Assembly: GCA_947565305.1 (NCBI GenBank)
Contig: CANOFO010000015.1
Coordinates: forward strand, 1 to 42,099
DNA length: 42,099 bases
Direction: 5' to 3'
Source of the DNA: an uncultured Lachnospiraceae bacterium
GTDB lineage: Bacteria; Bacillota; Clostridia; Lachnospirales; Lachnospiraceae
Positions 18,340-26,621 of the stretch are shown piece after piece. The notes beneath the pieces are model-generated. The model had not been told where the DNA came from, did not search any database, and was given only the letters and a program-made list of their open reading frames with translations. Position 1 is the first letter of the stretch; each line of letters starts with the position of its first letter. A program made the position numbers and the translations under genes.

Positions 18340-18843
18340 ATGCGGGAACAACTGACAAAGAGTGATGTAAAGAAAATAGAGGAAGAGATTGAGTACCGTA
18401 AGCTGGTGGTGCGCAAAGAGGCAATTGAGGCAGTAAAGGAAGCTAGGGCACATGGGGATTTAAGTGAGAACTTCGAGTATCATGCTGCCAAGAAAGATAA
18501 GAATAAGAATGAGAGCAGAATCCGTTATCTGGAACGTATGCTGAAGACAGCACAAATTGTTTCTGATACATCCAGGGACGATGAGGTGGGAATTAACAAT
18601 ACCGTTACCGTATACTTTGAGGAAGACGATGAGGAACAGGTATTCCGCCTGGTTACATCAATACGCGGTAATTCCATGAAAAATTTAATCAGCACGGAAT
18701 CGCCGATTGGAAAAGCAATTCTTGGACATAAGGTTGGTGACCGCGTATCAATTAAAGTAAACGATAGTTACAGTTATTATGTCGTGATTAAACAAATTGA
18801 GAACACTGCCGAGGATGAAAATGATACTATTCGGGGTTTTTGA
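18340..18843 (+). CDS. greA: GreA/GreB-family transcription elongation factor
   Basis: Binds the RNA polymerase secondary channel and triggers cleavage of backtracked RNA. 167 residues, near the family length of about 158. The N-terminal coiled coil (about 1-75) has the tip GDLSENFEYHAAK with acidic D40 and E43. The C-terminal FKBP-like domain (about 85-160) contains SPIGKAILGHKVGDRVSIKV. The sequence departs from the closest GreA consensus (the Gre-family paralogue is often annotated the same way), so a GreA paralogue is possible. GGATGGAG precedes the ATG. The last 17 bases overlap the convergent XRE gene. Confidence 0.88.
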   Translation: MREQLTKSDVKKIEEEIEYRKLVVRKEAIEAVKEARAHGDLSENFEYHAAKKDKNKNESRIRYLERMLKTAQIVSDTSRDDEVGINNTVTVYFEEDDEEQVFRLVTSIRGNSMKNLISTESPIGKAILGHKVGDRVSIKVNDSYSYYVVIKQIENTAEDENDTIRGF

Positions 18844-19204
18844 TAAACTTCTCCAAGGAATGGGGAATATCTAAATCCTGCTGATGGTAAATGTGCGCCT
18901 GTTTTATCAGATAATTCTGTTCCTGAGGACCGAGACAGCGGTAAGTCTCAAGCAGGTCTTCCTCCTTGTCATCATAGCATTCCGGTGACAGGAAAGGACG
19001 CCTGATATCGGTAACTCCCAACAAGTAATCAATGGATACTTCAAAAAATTCAGCCAGACGGATCAAAGTGTCAAAATCTGGTTCACGGTCTTGCCGCAGA
19101 TAGCCGTTCAAAGTAGACGGCGCAATATGTAATTCGGTTGCCAGCTGCCGCTGTTTGAGGTTCCGCTCCTCCAATAAGTTTTCAAGTCTGGTAGAGAATT
19201 TCAT
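18827..19204 (-). CDS. XRE-family transcriptional regulator
   Basis: A 125-residue DNA-binding protein. An N-terminal HTH_3 domain (about 7-62) shows NLKQRQLATELHIAPSTLNGYLRQ, then IRLAEFFEVSIDYLLGVTD, the standard ending of chromosomal XRE regulators. The acidic C-terminal part (about 75-125) is helical, with no recognised ligand domain. GAGGGC precedes the ATG. Its 3' end overlaps greA by 17 bases in convergent orientation, so the two mRNAs are complementary at their ends. Upstream, related GAGTTTTCC-type words form an imperfect inverted repeat (19240-19258 and 19328-19350) that could be its operator. Targets are unknown. Confidence 0.88.
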   Translation of the reverse strand: MKFSTRLENLLEERNLKQRQLATELHIAPSTLNGYLRQDREPDFDTLIRLAEFFEVSIDYLLGVTDIRRPFLSPECYDDKEEDLLETYRCLGPQEQNYLIKQAHIYHQQDLDIPHSLEKFIKNPE

Positions 19205-19445
19205 AAAATAGCCCTCTTTTGTTAAGAATTATAATTTCACTAATTTTGAGTTTTCCAGACGCTTTTTGTGCAAGATGTCTATGCTGCCAAAGGCAGCAAG
19301 ACCTTTTGGTAGTAAAATATTGGTTATTATGGAAAAACTCAAATTCATTAATAGGTATTTTACGAAAAAAATGATATAATATACCAGAAATATGAGAAAC
19401 ACATACAAAATTCACATCTGCGGATTGTTGGCTGGAAAAATCATA

Positions 19446-20180
19446 TTATTGCCAGCCGCCGTCCAAGGTAATGATTTGCCCGGTCAGATAAATGGGGGAG
19501 GTTATGACAGATAATGCAAGCTGGGCAGTTTCCTCGGCGCTTCCGAAGCGTCCAACTGGAATTTCTTCTGCAAGCTGCAGCCGTTCCTCCTTGGAAAAGC
19601 ATTGGTTCATTTGGGTGTCAATGACGCCGCAGGCAATGGCGTTGACAGCGATATTGCTGGGGGCAAGCTCTTTTGCCAGCGCCTTGGTGAATGAATTGAC
19701 GCCCCCTTTGGAGGCGGAGTAAGCCACTTCGCAGGAAGCGCCGTTATTCCCCCACACAGAAGAGATATTTAATATCCTGCCGGATTTATTGTGCACCATG
19801 TTGGGGATGGCACGCCGACAGCAGCAGAACAGTGAGGTCAGATTGGTTCTGATAATACGGTCCCATTCTTCCATGCTCATGTCTGAGAGAAGCCCAACAT
19901 GTGATATTCCGGCATTATTAACGAGGACGGAAACAGAGCCAGTTGTCTTTTCAATCCTGTCAAATGCCTGATTTACAAAATTCTCATCGCCGATATCGCC
20001 CACCAGCGGAAGACATGGAACGTGGAAACTGTCTGCCAGCTCTGTTGCCAGTGCTTTTAACTCTTCGGCAGACTGCCTGCAGTTGATGGCGAGGGCAAAG
20101 CCAGCCCTGGCAAATTCTCTGGCAATGGCGTTGCCGATTCCGCGGGAAGCCCCGGTAATAAATGCAATTTCAGGTTTCAT
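19446..20180 (-). CDS. SDR-family oxidoreductase (FabG-like)
   Basis: A NAD(P)-dependent classical short-chain dehydrogenase/reductase of 244 residues, the normal length. The cofactor motif TGASRGIG is at 9-16, NNAG at 88-91, the catalytic serine at 140-141 in NISSVWG, and Y154-x3-K158 in YSASKGG. It ends with LTGQIITLDGGWQ, typical for 3-oxoacyl-ACP reductases. A longer frame runs up to 20273, but AAGGAGGG before the ATG at 20180 decides the start. It stands alone, away from other fatty-acid genes, so it may be the EF-P 5-aminopentanone reductase type (YmfI) or a general reductase rather than the main FabG. Its promoter is divergent from the hibernation factor gene. Confidence 0.88.
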   Translation of the reverse strand: MKPEIAFITGASRGIGNAIAREFARAGFALAINCRQSAEELKALATELADSFHVPCLPLVGDIGDENFVNQAFDRIEKTTGSVSVLVNNAGISHVGLLSDMSMEEWDRIIRTNLTSLFCCCRRAIPNMVHNKSGRILNISSVWGNNGASCEVAYSASKGGVNSFTKALAKELAPSNIAVNAIACGVIDTQMNQCFSKEERLQLAEEIPVGRFGSAEETAQLALSVITSPIYLTGQIITLDGGWQ

Positions 20181-20273
20181 GGGTTGTCCCTCCTTGGTTG
20201 GTTTTGGATTGTAACCAGTACCATGCAAGCATGTGATTGTCTCCATTTGTTTTGACGAGTGAACTGTAACCAT

Positions 20274-20302
20274 ATGTTAGCCCGCATGTTTCAAAATGTC
20301 AA
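20274..20302 (-). promoter_or_regulatory. Promoter of the SDR gene
   Basis: On the minus strand TTGACA (20297-20302), 17 bases, TAACAT (20274-20279). The -35 box is six bases from the -35 box of the divergent promoter. Confidence 0.6.
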
Positions 20303-20308
20303 GAAATC

Positions 20309-20337
20309 TTGCAGATTAGCTAGGGATGTGTTAGAAT
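20309..20337 (+). promoter_or_regulatory. Promoter of the hibernation factor gene
   Basis: TTGCAG (20309-20314), 17 bases, TAGAAT (20332-20337). Confidence 0.65.
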
Positions 20338-20388
20338 AAGGACTAGGTAAATATTACCTGAAAATAAACAGCAAAGGAGTTGGACATC

Positions 20389-20916
20389 ATGCGTATAACA
20401 ATTAGCGGTAAGAATATCGAGATAACAGAAGGATTACGACAGGCAGTTGAAGATAAGTTATCTAAATTAGAGAGGTATTTCACTCCTGATACCGACATTT
20501 TAGTAACATTAAGCGTAGAAAAGGAACGCCAGAAAATTGAGGTTACCATTCCGGTAAAAGGAAATATTATCCGTTCTGAGCAGGTCAGCAACGATATGTA
20601 TGTTTCGATAGATTTGGTAGAAGAAGTCATCGAACGGCAGCTGAAGAAATATAAGAATAAGATTATAGACCAGAAGCAGTCAGCGCCGAACTTCCAGAAG
20701 GAATACATTGACAAAGAGGTGGACGAGGACGAGGATGTTAAGATTATCCGTACCAAACGCTTTGACATCAAACCGATGTACCCGGAAGACGCCTGTGTTC
20801 AGATGGAGTTGCTGGGACATAATTTCTTCGTGTTCCTGAATGCGGAGACAGAGGAAGTGAACGTTGTTTACAAGAGAAAAGGAAATACTTACGGACTGAT
20901 TGAACCGGAATCTTAA
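20389..20916 (+). CDS. hpf: Ribosome hibernation promoting factor, long form
   Basis: Dimerises 70S ribosomes into inactive 100S particles under stress or in stationary phase. 175 residues: an N-terminal S30AE/RaiA domain (about 1-100, starting MRITISGKNIEITEGLRQAV) and a C-terminal dimerisation domain (about 120-175, with RTKRFDIKPMYPEDACVQM and FLNAETEEVNVVYKRK). This is the long Firmicute form. The start is the ATG at 20389, with AAGGAG nine bases upstream; a TTG at 20380 is rejected. It has its own promoter and terminator, so it is monocistronic. Confidence 0.95.
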   Translation: MRITISGKNIEITEGLRQAVEDKLSKLERYFTPDTDILVTLSVEKERQKIEVTIPVKGNIIRSEQVSNDMYVSIDLVEEVIERQLKKYKNKIIDQKQSAPNFQKEYIDKEVDEDEDVKIIRTKRFDIKPMYPEDACVQMELLGHNFFVFLNAETEEVNVVYKRKGNTYGLIEPES

Positions 20917-20922
20917 GGACAA

Positions 20923-20950
20923 GCCCTCATCTTTTGATGGGGGCCTTTGT
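20923..20950 (+). terminator. Terminator after hpf
   Basis: GCCCTCATC pairs with GATGGGGGC around TTTT, followed by CTTTGTT. Confidence 0.75.
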
Positions 20951-21088
20951 TATGAAGTGGGCTTGCCCACTTTGTTACAATTCCTTGCCACATGCCATAA
21001 AATAGTATAAGATAACTGTGACTATAAAAATGGCTGAGGCAATGTCGGCATTTGCCAGAGAATCCAGCCAGGATAGGAGGATTGCCAA

Positions 21089-22147
21089 ATGAATATTGTA
21101 GTGTTGGCAGGGGGTTTAAGCCCTGAGAGGGATGTATCGTTTATGACAGGTAAAAATGTGGCGGAAGCTTTGCGTGGGAATGGGCATCAGGTGATTTTGC
21201 TGGATGTCTTTATGGGATATGGAGACGAAGAGCAGGACCTTACAGGCATATTTGAACGTTCCCGGGAGGTCAGCGTTTCTGTTTCCGGTATTTCTGAGAA
21301 AGCGCCTGACCTTGCAGCGGTCAAGAAGAGCCGCAAAGACCAGAGTAGCTGTTTCTTCGGACCAAATGTGATTGCTATGTGCCGGATGGCGGATATTGTA
21401 TTCCTTGCCCTCCATGGAGAAAATGGGGAAAACGGCAAAGTGCAGGCAGCGTTTGACCTGTATGGCATCAAATATACCGGAACCGGACATCTTGGCAGCG
21501 CGCTTGCCATGGATAAGGGCATTTCCAAGCATCTGTTTGCGACAAATGGGATACCCACGCCAGCGGGGATTTCAGTTAAGAAAGACAATTGTCCGTGGGA
21601 TTTTAAGGATACTGGGCTTACGCTGCCCTGCGTGGTAAAGCCTTGCTGCGGCGGTTCTAGTATCGGCGTGTCCATCGTGCGCACGGAAGAAGAGTATCAG
21701 AATGCTTTAAAAGAGGCATTCCGCTGGGAGCAGGAGGTAGTGGTTGAGGCTTATGTTAAAGGCAGGGAATTTTCTATTGCCGTCATTGACTTTGCTGCGC
21801 TGCCGGTTATTGAGATTGCGCCACTGGAAGGATTTTACGATTACAAAAATAAATATGCAGCTGGCAGCACTGTAGAGACCTGCCCGGCGGACCTTCCGGC
21901 AGGAATTACTGACAATATGCAGCGCTGTGCAGAAGATGTGGCGAGAGTTCTGGGACTCGATACATATTCCAGGATGGATTTCCTTTTGGATGAAGAAAAC
22001 CACTTTTATTGTCTGGAAGCAAACACCTTGCCGGGCATGACAGCGACAAGCCTGATTCCCCAGGAAGCGCAGGCGGTGGGAGTTAGTTTTGGGCAGCTCT
22101 GTGAAAAGATTATTCAGGTTTCTTTGGCTAAATACCAGCAACTATAA
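21089..22147 (+). CDS. ddl: D-alanine--D-alanine ligase
   Basis: An ATP-grasp enzyme making the D-Ala-D-Ala dipeptide for peptidoglycan. 352 residues, family size. The N-terminal motif is GGLSPERDVSF, then ALHGENGENGKVQAAFDLYG, GTGHLGSALAMDKG, the ATP-grasp core PCVVKPCCGGSSIGVSIV, and the metal/product loop EANTLPGMTATSLIPQEA. The omega-loop area FYDYKNKY resembles ordinary D-Ala ligases rather than VanA or VanC, so no resistance role is suggested. TAGGAGG precedes the start. It is followed after 11 bases by murF, whose product uses the dipeptide made here, so the two form an operon. Confidence 0.94.
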   Translation: MNIVVLAGGLSPERDVSFMTGKNVAEALRGNGHQVILLDVFMGYGDEEQDLTGIFERSREVSVSVSGISEKAPDLAAVKKSRKDQSSCFFGPNVIAMCRMADIVFLALHGENGENGKVQAAFDLYGIKYTGTGHLGSALAMDKGISKHLFATNGIPTPAGISVKKDNCPWDFKDTGLTLPCVVKPCCGGSSIGVSIVRTEEEYQNALKEAFRWEQEVVVEAYVKGREFSIAVIDFAALPVIEIAPLEGFYDYKNKYAAGSTVETCPADLPAGITDNMQRCAEDVARVLGLDTYSRMDFLLDEENHFYCLEANTLPGMTATSLIPQEAQAVGVSFGQLCEKIIQVSLAKYQQL

Positions 22148-22158
22148 GGGAGGGCAAC

Positions 22159-23556
22159 ATGAAAGAATTGACATTGGAGCATATTGCACAGGCCTGTCAT
22201 GGAACGTATGTGGGTGATCCTGCCAAACTGCAAACAGAGATTGCGGGAGCTGTCACAGACAGCCGGGAACTGGAGGAGGGCTACCTGTTTATCCCAATCA
22301 AGGGGGCAAGGGCAGATGGGCATGATTTCATCCCGCAGGTGATTGGCAAAGGGGCGGCAGCTGTTCTTTCGGAAAAAGAGTTAACAGATTGTGCGGTGCC
22401 TTACATCCAGGTGGCATCCAGCGAGCAGGCGCTCAAGGATATTGCAGAGTATTACCGCAGCCAACTTACGATTCCAATTGTTGGCATTACCGGCAGCGTG
22501 GGTAAGACCAGCACCAAGGAAATGATAGCTTCCGTGCTGTCGGAAAAATATTCAGTGTTGAAAACCAGAGGGAATTTTAACAACGAGATTGGGCTTCCCT
22601 TGACATTGCTGCGCATTCGGGAAGAACATCAGGCGGCGGTCGTAGAGATGGGTATTTCAGATTTTGGAGAAATGCACAGGCTGGCAAAAATAGCACGTCC
22701 GGATATCTGTGTGATTACCAATATTGGCATTTGCCATCTGGAAAACTTAAAGACCAGGGATGGCATCCTGCAGGCAAAGAGTGAGATTTTTGATTATATC
22801 AAACCGCAGGGGCAAATAGTGCTTAACGGTGAGGATGATAAACTTGCCACGATTAAAGACGTGTCCGGCATCCGTCCGATATTTTATGGATTCCCGCAGG
22901 AGCAGGAAAATAATGGGATTTGCAAGGAAATTTATGCAGACCAGGTGGAAAACTGCGGTCTGAAAGGCGTGAAGGCGCAGATACACACACCGAAAGGCGC
23001 AATCCAGGTGCATATCCCGATCCCCGGGGAGCATAATTTATTTAATGCTATGGCAGCTGCCGGCGTAGGTCTTTGTCTGGGCATGGAGCTTTCACAGATA
23101 AAAGCGGGAATTGAGCATGCAGAGACAATCGGCGGTCGCAGCAATCTTATGGAAATAGGAGATATGATTGTGATTGATGACTGCTACAATGCAAATCCGG
23201 TGTCCATGCGGGCTTCGTTGGATGTGTTAGTTTATGGGCTTGGCAGGACCATCGCTGTCCTTGGGGATATGGGCGAGCTGGGAGAAAATGAAAAGCATCT
23301 CCATTATGGCGTGGGAGAATATGCGGCCAGGAAACAGGTGGATGCCATATTCTGCGCCGGCGCGCTGTCCCGGGAAATGGCAAGAGGAGCCAGGGAAGCT
23401 GGCGCAGGGCAGGTATTTTATTTTGAGACCAGGGAAGAAATGACTGAACATTTGCTGGAGTACTTGAAAGAAGGAGATACTGTCCTGGTCAAGGCCTCGC
23501 ATTTTATGGAATTTCCGAAAGTAGTGGAAAGCATTAAAGCTAAATTTAATAATTAA
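22159..23556 (+). CDS. murF: UDP-N-acetylmuramoyl-tripeptide--D-alanyl-D-alanine ligase
   Basis: Adds D-Ala-D-Ala to the UDP-MurNAc tripeptide, the last cytoplasmic step of peptidoglycan precursor synthesis. 465 residues in the three Mur-ligase domains: N-terminal (about 1-100), the central ATPase with P-loop GITGSVGKTSTKE near 107 and VVEMGISDFGEMHRLAKIARPD, and a C-terminal domain beginning after IDDCYNANPVSMRASLDVL. GGGAGG precedes the ATG. Coupled with ddl just upstream. A strong terminator follows. Confidence 0.96.
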   Translation: MKELTLEHIAQACHGTYVGDPAKLQTEIAGAVTDSRELEEGYLFIPIKGARADGHDFIPQVIGKGAAAVLSEKELTDCAVPYIQVASSEQALKDIAEYYRSQLTIPIVGITGSVGKTSTKEMIASVLSEKYSVLKTRGNFNNEIGLPLTLLRIREEHQAAVVEMGISDFGEMHRLAKIARPDICVITNIGICHLENLKTRDGILQAKSEIFDYIKPQGQIVLNGEDDKLATIKDVSGIRPIFYGFPQEQENNGICKEIYADQVENCGLKGVKAQIHTPKGAIQVHIPIPGEHNLFNAMAAAGVGLCLGMELSQIKAGIEHAETIGGRSNLMEIGDMIVIDDCYNANPVSMRASLDVLVYGLGRTIAVLGDMGELGENEKHLHYGVGEYAARKQVDAIFCAGALSREMARGAREAGAGQVFYFETREEMTEHLLEYLKEGDTVLVKASHFMEFPKVVESIKAKFNN

Positions 23557-23570
23557 AAAAATAAACGCGA

Positions 23571-23617
23571 AAAAACTCCCCACTGATTTGCCTGTCTGCA
23601 GGTCAGGGGGAGTTTTT
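23571..23617. terminator. Bidirectional terminator between murF and plsC
   Basis: AAAAACTCCCC pairs with GGGGAGTTTTT, with the inner ACTGA/TCAG pairing. T-runs on both strands stop both convergent genes. Confidence 0.85.
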
Positions 23618-23654
23618 CTTTGATATAGAATACAATAATGGGACCTTGTTCCCA

Positions 23655-24398
23655 TTATTTTGCCACCATGTTCTGATGCTGTTTTAACATCTCTTCAATT
23701 TTGTCCCTGGTATAGGCGCCGGAGAATTTACGCTGTTCCTTATCCAAATCTTTTAAATAAATCGGCTCTCCGTATTCGACAATTACGCTGCACTTGCGCA
23801 TATAGGGCATATGTTTTTCCCAGATATCCTGGCTGTTGGTAATGGCTATGGGAATGATTGGACAGCCGGTTTTTTCTGCAATTTTCAGGCTGCCTTCCTT
23901 AAACGGCAGCAATCCCTGTTCCGGATGGGGATTCCTGGTGCCCTCCGGGAAGATGCAGATGGAAATGCCTTTTTTGATATATTCTATTCCGGTAAGGATG
24001 GTCTTTAAGCCAGCCTTTAAGTTGGAGCGGTCTAAAAACAGGCAGTAAAGCCGTTTCATCCACACGGAAAGCAGCGGGACTTTTTCTAAGAAATCCTTGG
24101 AAATATATCCGGTAAGCCCCGGGCAGCGGGAATAGGTGATGATAATGTCGAAATAACTTTGGTGGTTGGGGATATATAATACTGCCTGGTCTTTGGGAAC
24201 CCGCTCCTCCCCGATGATGGTCACCTTGGTTCCGGCAAGGAATAAAACTACGCGGAATGCCCATTGCACAATGCGTAGGCTGCTGATATCTGCGGCGTAG
24301 CTGTTAAATTTTTTGAAAATCCATTCAAATATCATGATGGGAATTGACAATATCAGAAAACAAATTAGAAAAAGTGAAACCAGAATCAATCGTATCAT
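23655..24398 (-). CDS. plsC: 1-acyl-sn-glycerol-3-phosphate acyltransferase
   Basis: Transfers an acyl chain to lysophosphatidic acid, making phosphatidic acid at the membrane. 247 residues with an N-terminal membrane anchor (about 4-26). The acyltransferase motif NHQSYFD (H79, D84) is present, followed by FPEGTRNPHPEQ (about 150) and PIIPIAITNSQD. A GAGGT site precedes the ATG, and a good promoter lies at 24428-24456. Monocistronic and convergent with murF, sharing its terminator. Confidence 0.93.
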   Translation of the reverse strand: MIRLILVSLFLICFLILSIPIMIFEWIFKKFNSYAADISSLRIVQWAFRVVLFLAGTKVTIIGEERVPKDQAVLYIPNHQSYFDIIITYSRCPGLTGYISKDFLEKVPLLSVWMKRLYCLFLDRSNLKAGLKTILTGIEYIKKGISICIFPEGTRNPHPEQGLLPFKEGSLKIAEKTGCPIIPIAITNSQDIWEKHMPYMRKCSVIVEYGEPIYLKDLDKEQRKFSGAYTRDKIEEMLKQHQNMVAK

Positions 24399-24427
24399 GT
24401 CATTTACCTCTTTTACTGTTTGCTACC

Positions 24428-24456
24428 ATTATACAGAGGTATTTCAGAAAATACAA
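24428..24456 (-). promoter_or_regulatory. plsC promoter
   Basis: On the minus strand TTGTAT (24451-24456), 17 bases, TATAAT (24428-24433). Confidence 0.7.
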
Positions 24457-24521
24457 TCATAAATATAGGAAATTGCTTATAGAATTATGAGGAGAATGTA
24501 TGAAAAAGTAAGGAGCTGTAC

Positions 24522-24953
24522 ATGAAAGAAAGATTTTTTCCAATAAGGCAAAGGATGGTGTGGTTAGTGGCAGTATTGTTGTTGTTGGCGTTGTTTGGCG
24601 GTTGCGGACTGGAGAAGACGGATGAGAAAAAGATTGCCGATTTGCCCTACACAATCCTTGAAGAGAAGGAGATTCCCCAGGAATTTCTTGCCGTCATAGA
24701 AGAGAAGAAAGAACAGATTTTTAAGCTGACCTATACGGATGAGGAAAACCTCTATATAGCTGTGGGCTACGGCGTCCAGCAGACCGGCGGTTACAGCATT
24801 TCCGTTAACCAGTGTTACGAAACTGCCAACGCCATTTATTTTGACACCACCTTGATTGGACCATCCAAAGGCGAACAGGTAAATGAAGCGAAATCGTATC
24901 CATATTTGGTAATTAAGACAGAATATGCGGAAAAAAATGTTGTTTTTGAGTAA
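24522..24953 (+). CDS. PrcB-like lipoprotein
   Basis: A 143-residue exported lipoprotein. Signal peptide 1-27 ends in a lipobox LFGGC with the lipidated C28. The rest (about 60-143) matches the PrcB C-terminal pattern (protease complex subunit family): YIAVGYGVQQTGGYSISV followed by VNEAKSYPYLVIKT. In some bacteria this domain helps a surface protease act; in Clostridia its job is not established. GTAAGGAG precedes the ATG. It lies between plsC and murA without a protease gene nearby, so the partner is unknown. Confidence 0.75.
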   Translation: MKERFFPIRQRMVWLVAVLLLLALFGGCGLEKTDEKKIADLPYTILEEKEIPQEFLAVIEEKKEQIFKLTYTDEENLYIAVGYGVQQTGGYSISVNQCYETANAIYFDTTLIGPSKGEQVNEAKSYPYLVIKTEYAEKNVVFE

Positions 24954-25076
24954 GAAAAACAATAGGCAATCAGTTCTGAATGTGCTAAGATATTATGTGA
25001 CGGACAAGTTGGAATATATATAATTGATAATGGGCAGGCACAGATAACGAGATTTTGCATAAAATAAGTTAACAGA

Positions 25077-25104
25077 TTTACAAATGGATAAAGTGTGTTA
25101 TAAT
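25077..25104 (+). promoter_or_regulatory. murA promoter
   Basis: TTTACA (25077-25082), 16 bases, TATAAT (25099-25104). Confidence 0.65.
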
Positions 25105-25193
25105 GGTAGGTAGATTTTGTCAGGAACTTGACAAAATAAGCTATATATTATTATAATAACTTCTTGTACGAAAACATAACATAGAGGTGCAGA

Positions 25194-26486
25194 ATGGAAC
25201 AGTATGTGATTAAAGGCGGCAATCCGCTTGTCGGGGAAGTGGATATCAGCGGGGCAAAGAATGCAGCGCTGGCAATCCTGGCGGCAGCGATAATGACGGA
25301 TGAGACCGTAACGATAGATAACTTACCTGATGTACGGGATATCAATGCTTTACTTCAGGCCATGACCGATATTGGGGCAAAAATTGACAGGATAGATGCG
25401 CACACCGTGAAGATAAACGGTTCGTTTGTCAAAGATATTCCTGTAGATTATGATTCCATGAAGAAAATCAGGGCGTCTTATTACCTGTTAGGTTCCCTTC
25501 TCGGAAAATATAAACGTGCGGAGGTAACTTTGCCGGGAGGCTGCAACATCGGAAGCCGTCCTATGGATCTGCATATTAAAGGATTCCGTGCGTTGGGAGC
25601 CCATGTGGAAATCCGCAATGGAGCTGTGGCTGCGAAAGCAGAGCGGCTTATCGGAGGACATATTTATCTGGATAAGGTATCTGTGGGCGCTACCATTAAT
25701 ATTATGATGGCAGCAACCCTGGCGGAAGGTAAGACTATCATTGAAAATGCAGCCAAGGAGCCTCATGTCGTGGATGTGGCGAATTTCCTTAACAGCATGG
25801 GAGCGAATATACGCGGCGCTGGGACAGATGTCATCCGTATTGTGGGCGTGGAGAAGCTTCACCGTACGGAATATTCTGTAATTCCAGACCAGATTGAGGC
25901 TGGCACCTTTATGTTTGCAGCGGCGGCAACCAAAGGGGATGTCACCGTGAAGAATGTGATTCCCAAGCATTTAGAGGCAACCACGGCAAAATTATTAGAA
26001 GTGGGATGCGAGGTGGAAGAGTTTGATGATGCGGTTCGTGTGGTGGCATCCAAACCGCTGCGCCATACCAAGGTAACGACCTTGCCATATCCTGGATTTC
26101 CAACGGATATGCAGCCGCAGATGACGGTTGTCCTGGGGGTAGCCCAGGGAACAAGTACTGTGACAGAGAGCATTTTTGAGAATCGTTTTAAATATGTGGA
26201 TGAATTGACCCGTATGGGTGGAGATGTCAAAGTGGAGAGCAATATTGCCATTATCAGCGGCGTAAAAAGTTATACTGGAGCAAGGGTCAGCGCACCGGAT
26301 TTACGTGCAGGCGCAGCGCTTGTGATTGCCGGCCTTTCTGCAGAAGGTATCACCATTGTCGATGATATCCATTATATCCAGAGAGGTTATGAGAATTTTG
26401 ATAAGAAACTGGAAGGGCTGGGAGCACAGATACAGAAAGTGGACTCTGAGAAGGAGATTCAAAAGTTCCAGTTCATAGCCGTATAG
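25194..26486 (+). CDS. murA: UDP-N-acetylglucosamine 1-carboxyvinyltransferase
   Basis: Transfers enolpyruvate from PEP to UDP-GlcNAc, the first committed step of peptidoglycan synthesis. 430 residues. K22-N23 sit in ISGAKNAAL, and the catalytic, fosfomycin-target C117 sits in PGGCNIGSRPMDLH, so the enzyme should be fosfomycin sensitive at the active site. PYPGFPTDMQPQMT and the C-terminal DLRAGAALVIAGL are also present. AGAGGT precedes the ATG. Firmicutes usually carry two MurA copies; which one this is cannot be told here. It has its own promoter and terminator. Confidence 0.96.
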   Translation: MEQYVIKGGNPLVGEVDISGAKNAALAILAAAIMTDETVTIDNLPDVRDINALLQAMTDIGAKIDRIDAHTVKINGSFVKDIPVDYDSMKKIRASYYLLGSLLGKYKRAEVTLPGGCNIGSRPMDLHIKGFRALGAHVEIRNGAVAAKAERLIGGHIYLDKVSVGATINIMMAATLAEGKTIIENAAKEPHVVDVANFLNSMGANIRGAGTDVIRIVGVEKLHRTEYSVIPDQIEAGTFMFAAAATKGDVTVKNVIPKHLEATTAKLLEVGCEVEEFDDAVRVVASKPLRHTKVTTLPYPGFPTDMQPQMTVVLGVAQGTSTVTESIFENRFKYVDELTRMGGDVKVESNIAIISGVKSYTGARVSAPDLRAGAALVIAGLSAEGITIVDDIHYIQRGYENFDKKLEGLGAQIQKVDSEKEIQKFQFIAV

Positions 26487-26522
26487 TAAGTGCATAGAAA
26501 GATAATTCCATATTATAATGTG

Positions 26523-26551
26523 AAAAAGAGTCCGTTTGCGGACTCTTTTTT
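26523..26551 (+). terminator. Terminator after murA
   Basis: AAAAAGAGTCCG pairs perfectly with CGGACTCTTTTT around TTTG. Confidence 0.88.
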
Positions 26552-26621
26552 GTATAATAGTCTGTCTTTGTGGGGATGGTAAAAAGAAAATGCACATAAT
26601 ATGTGCGAAGGAGGAACAAAC

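Noticed and set aside
21089-22147. Vancomycin-resistance type ligase
   Set aside because: Loop motifs are those of ordinary Ddl, and no vanH, vanX or vanT gene is present.
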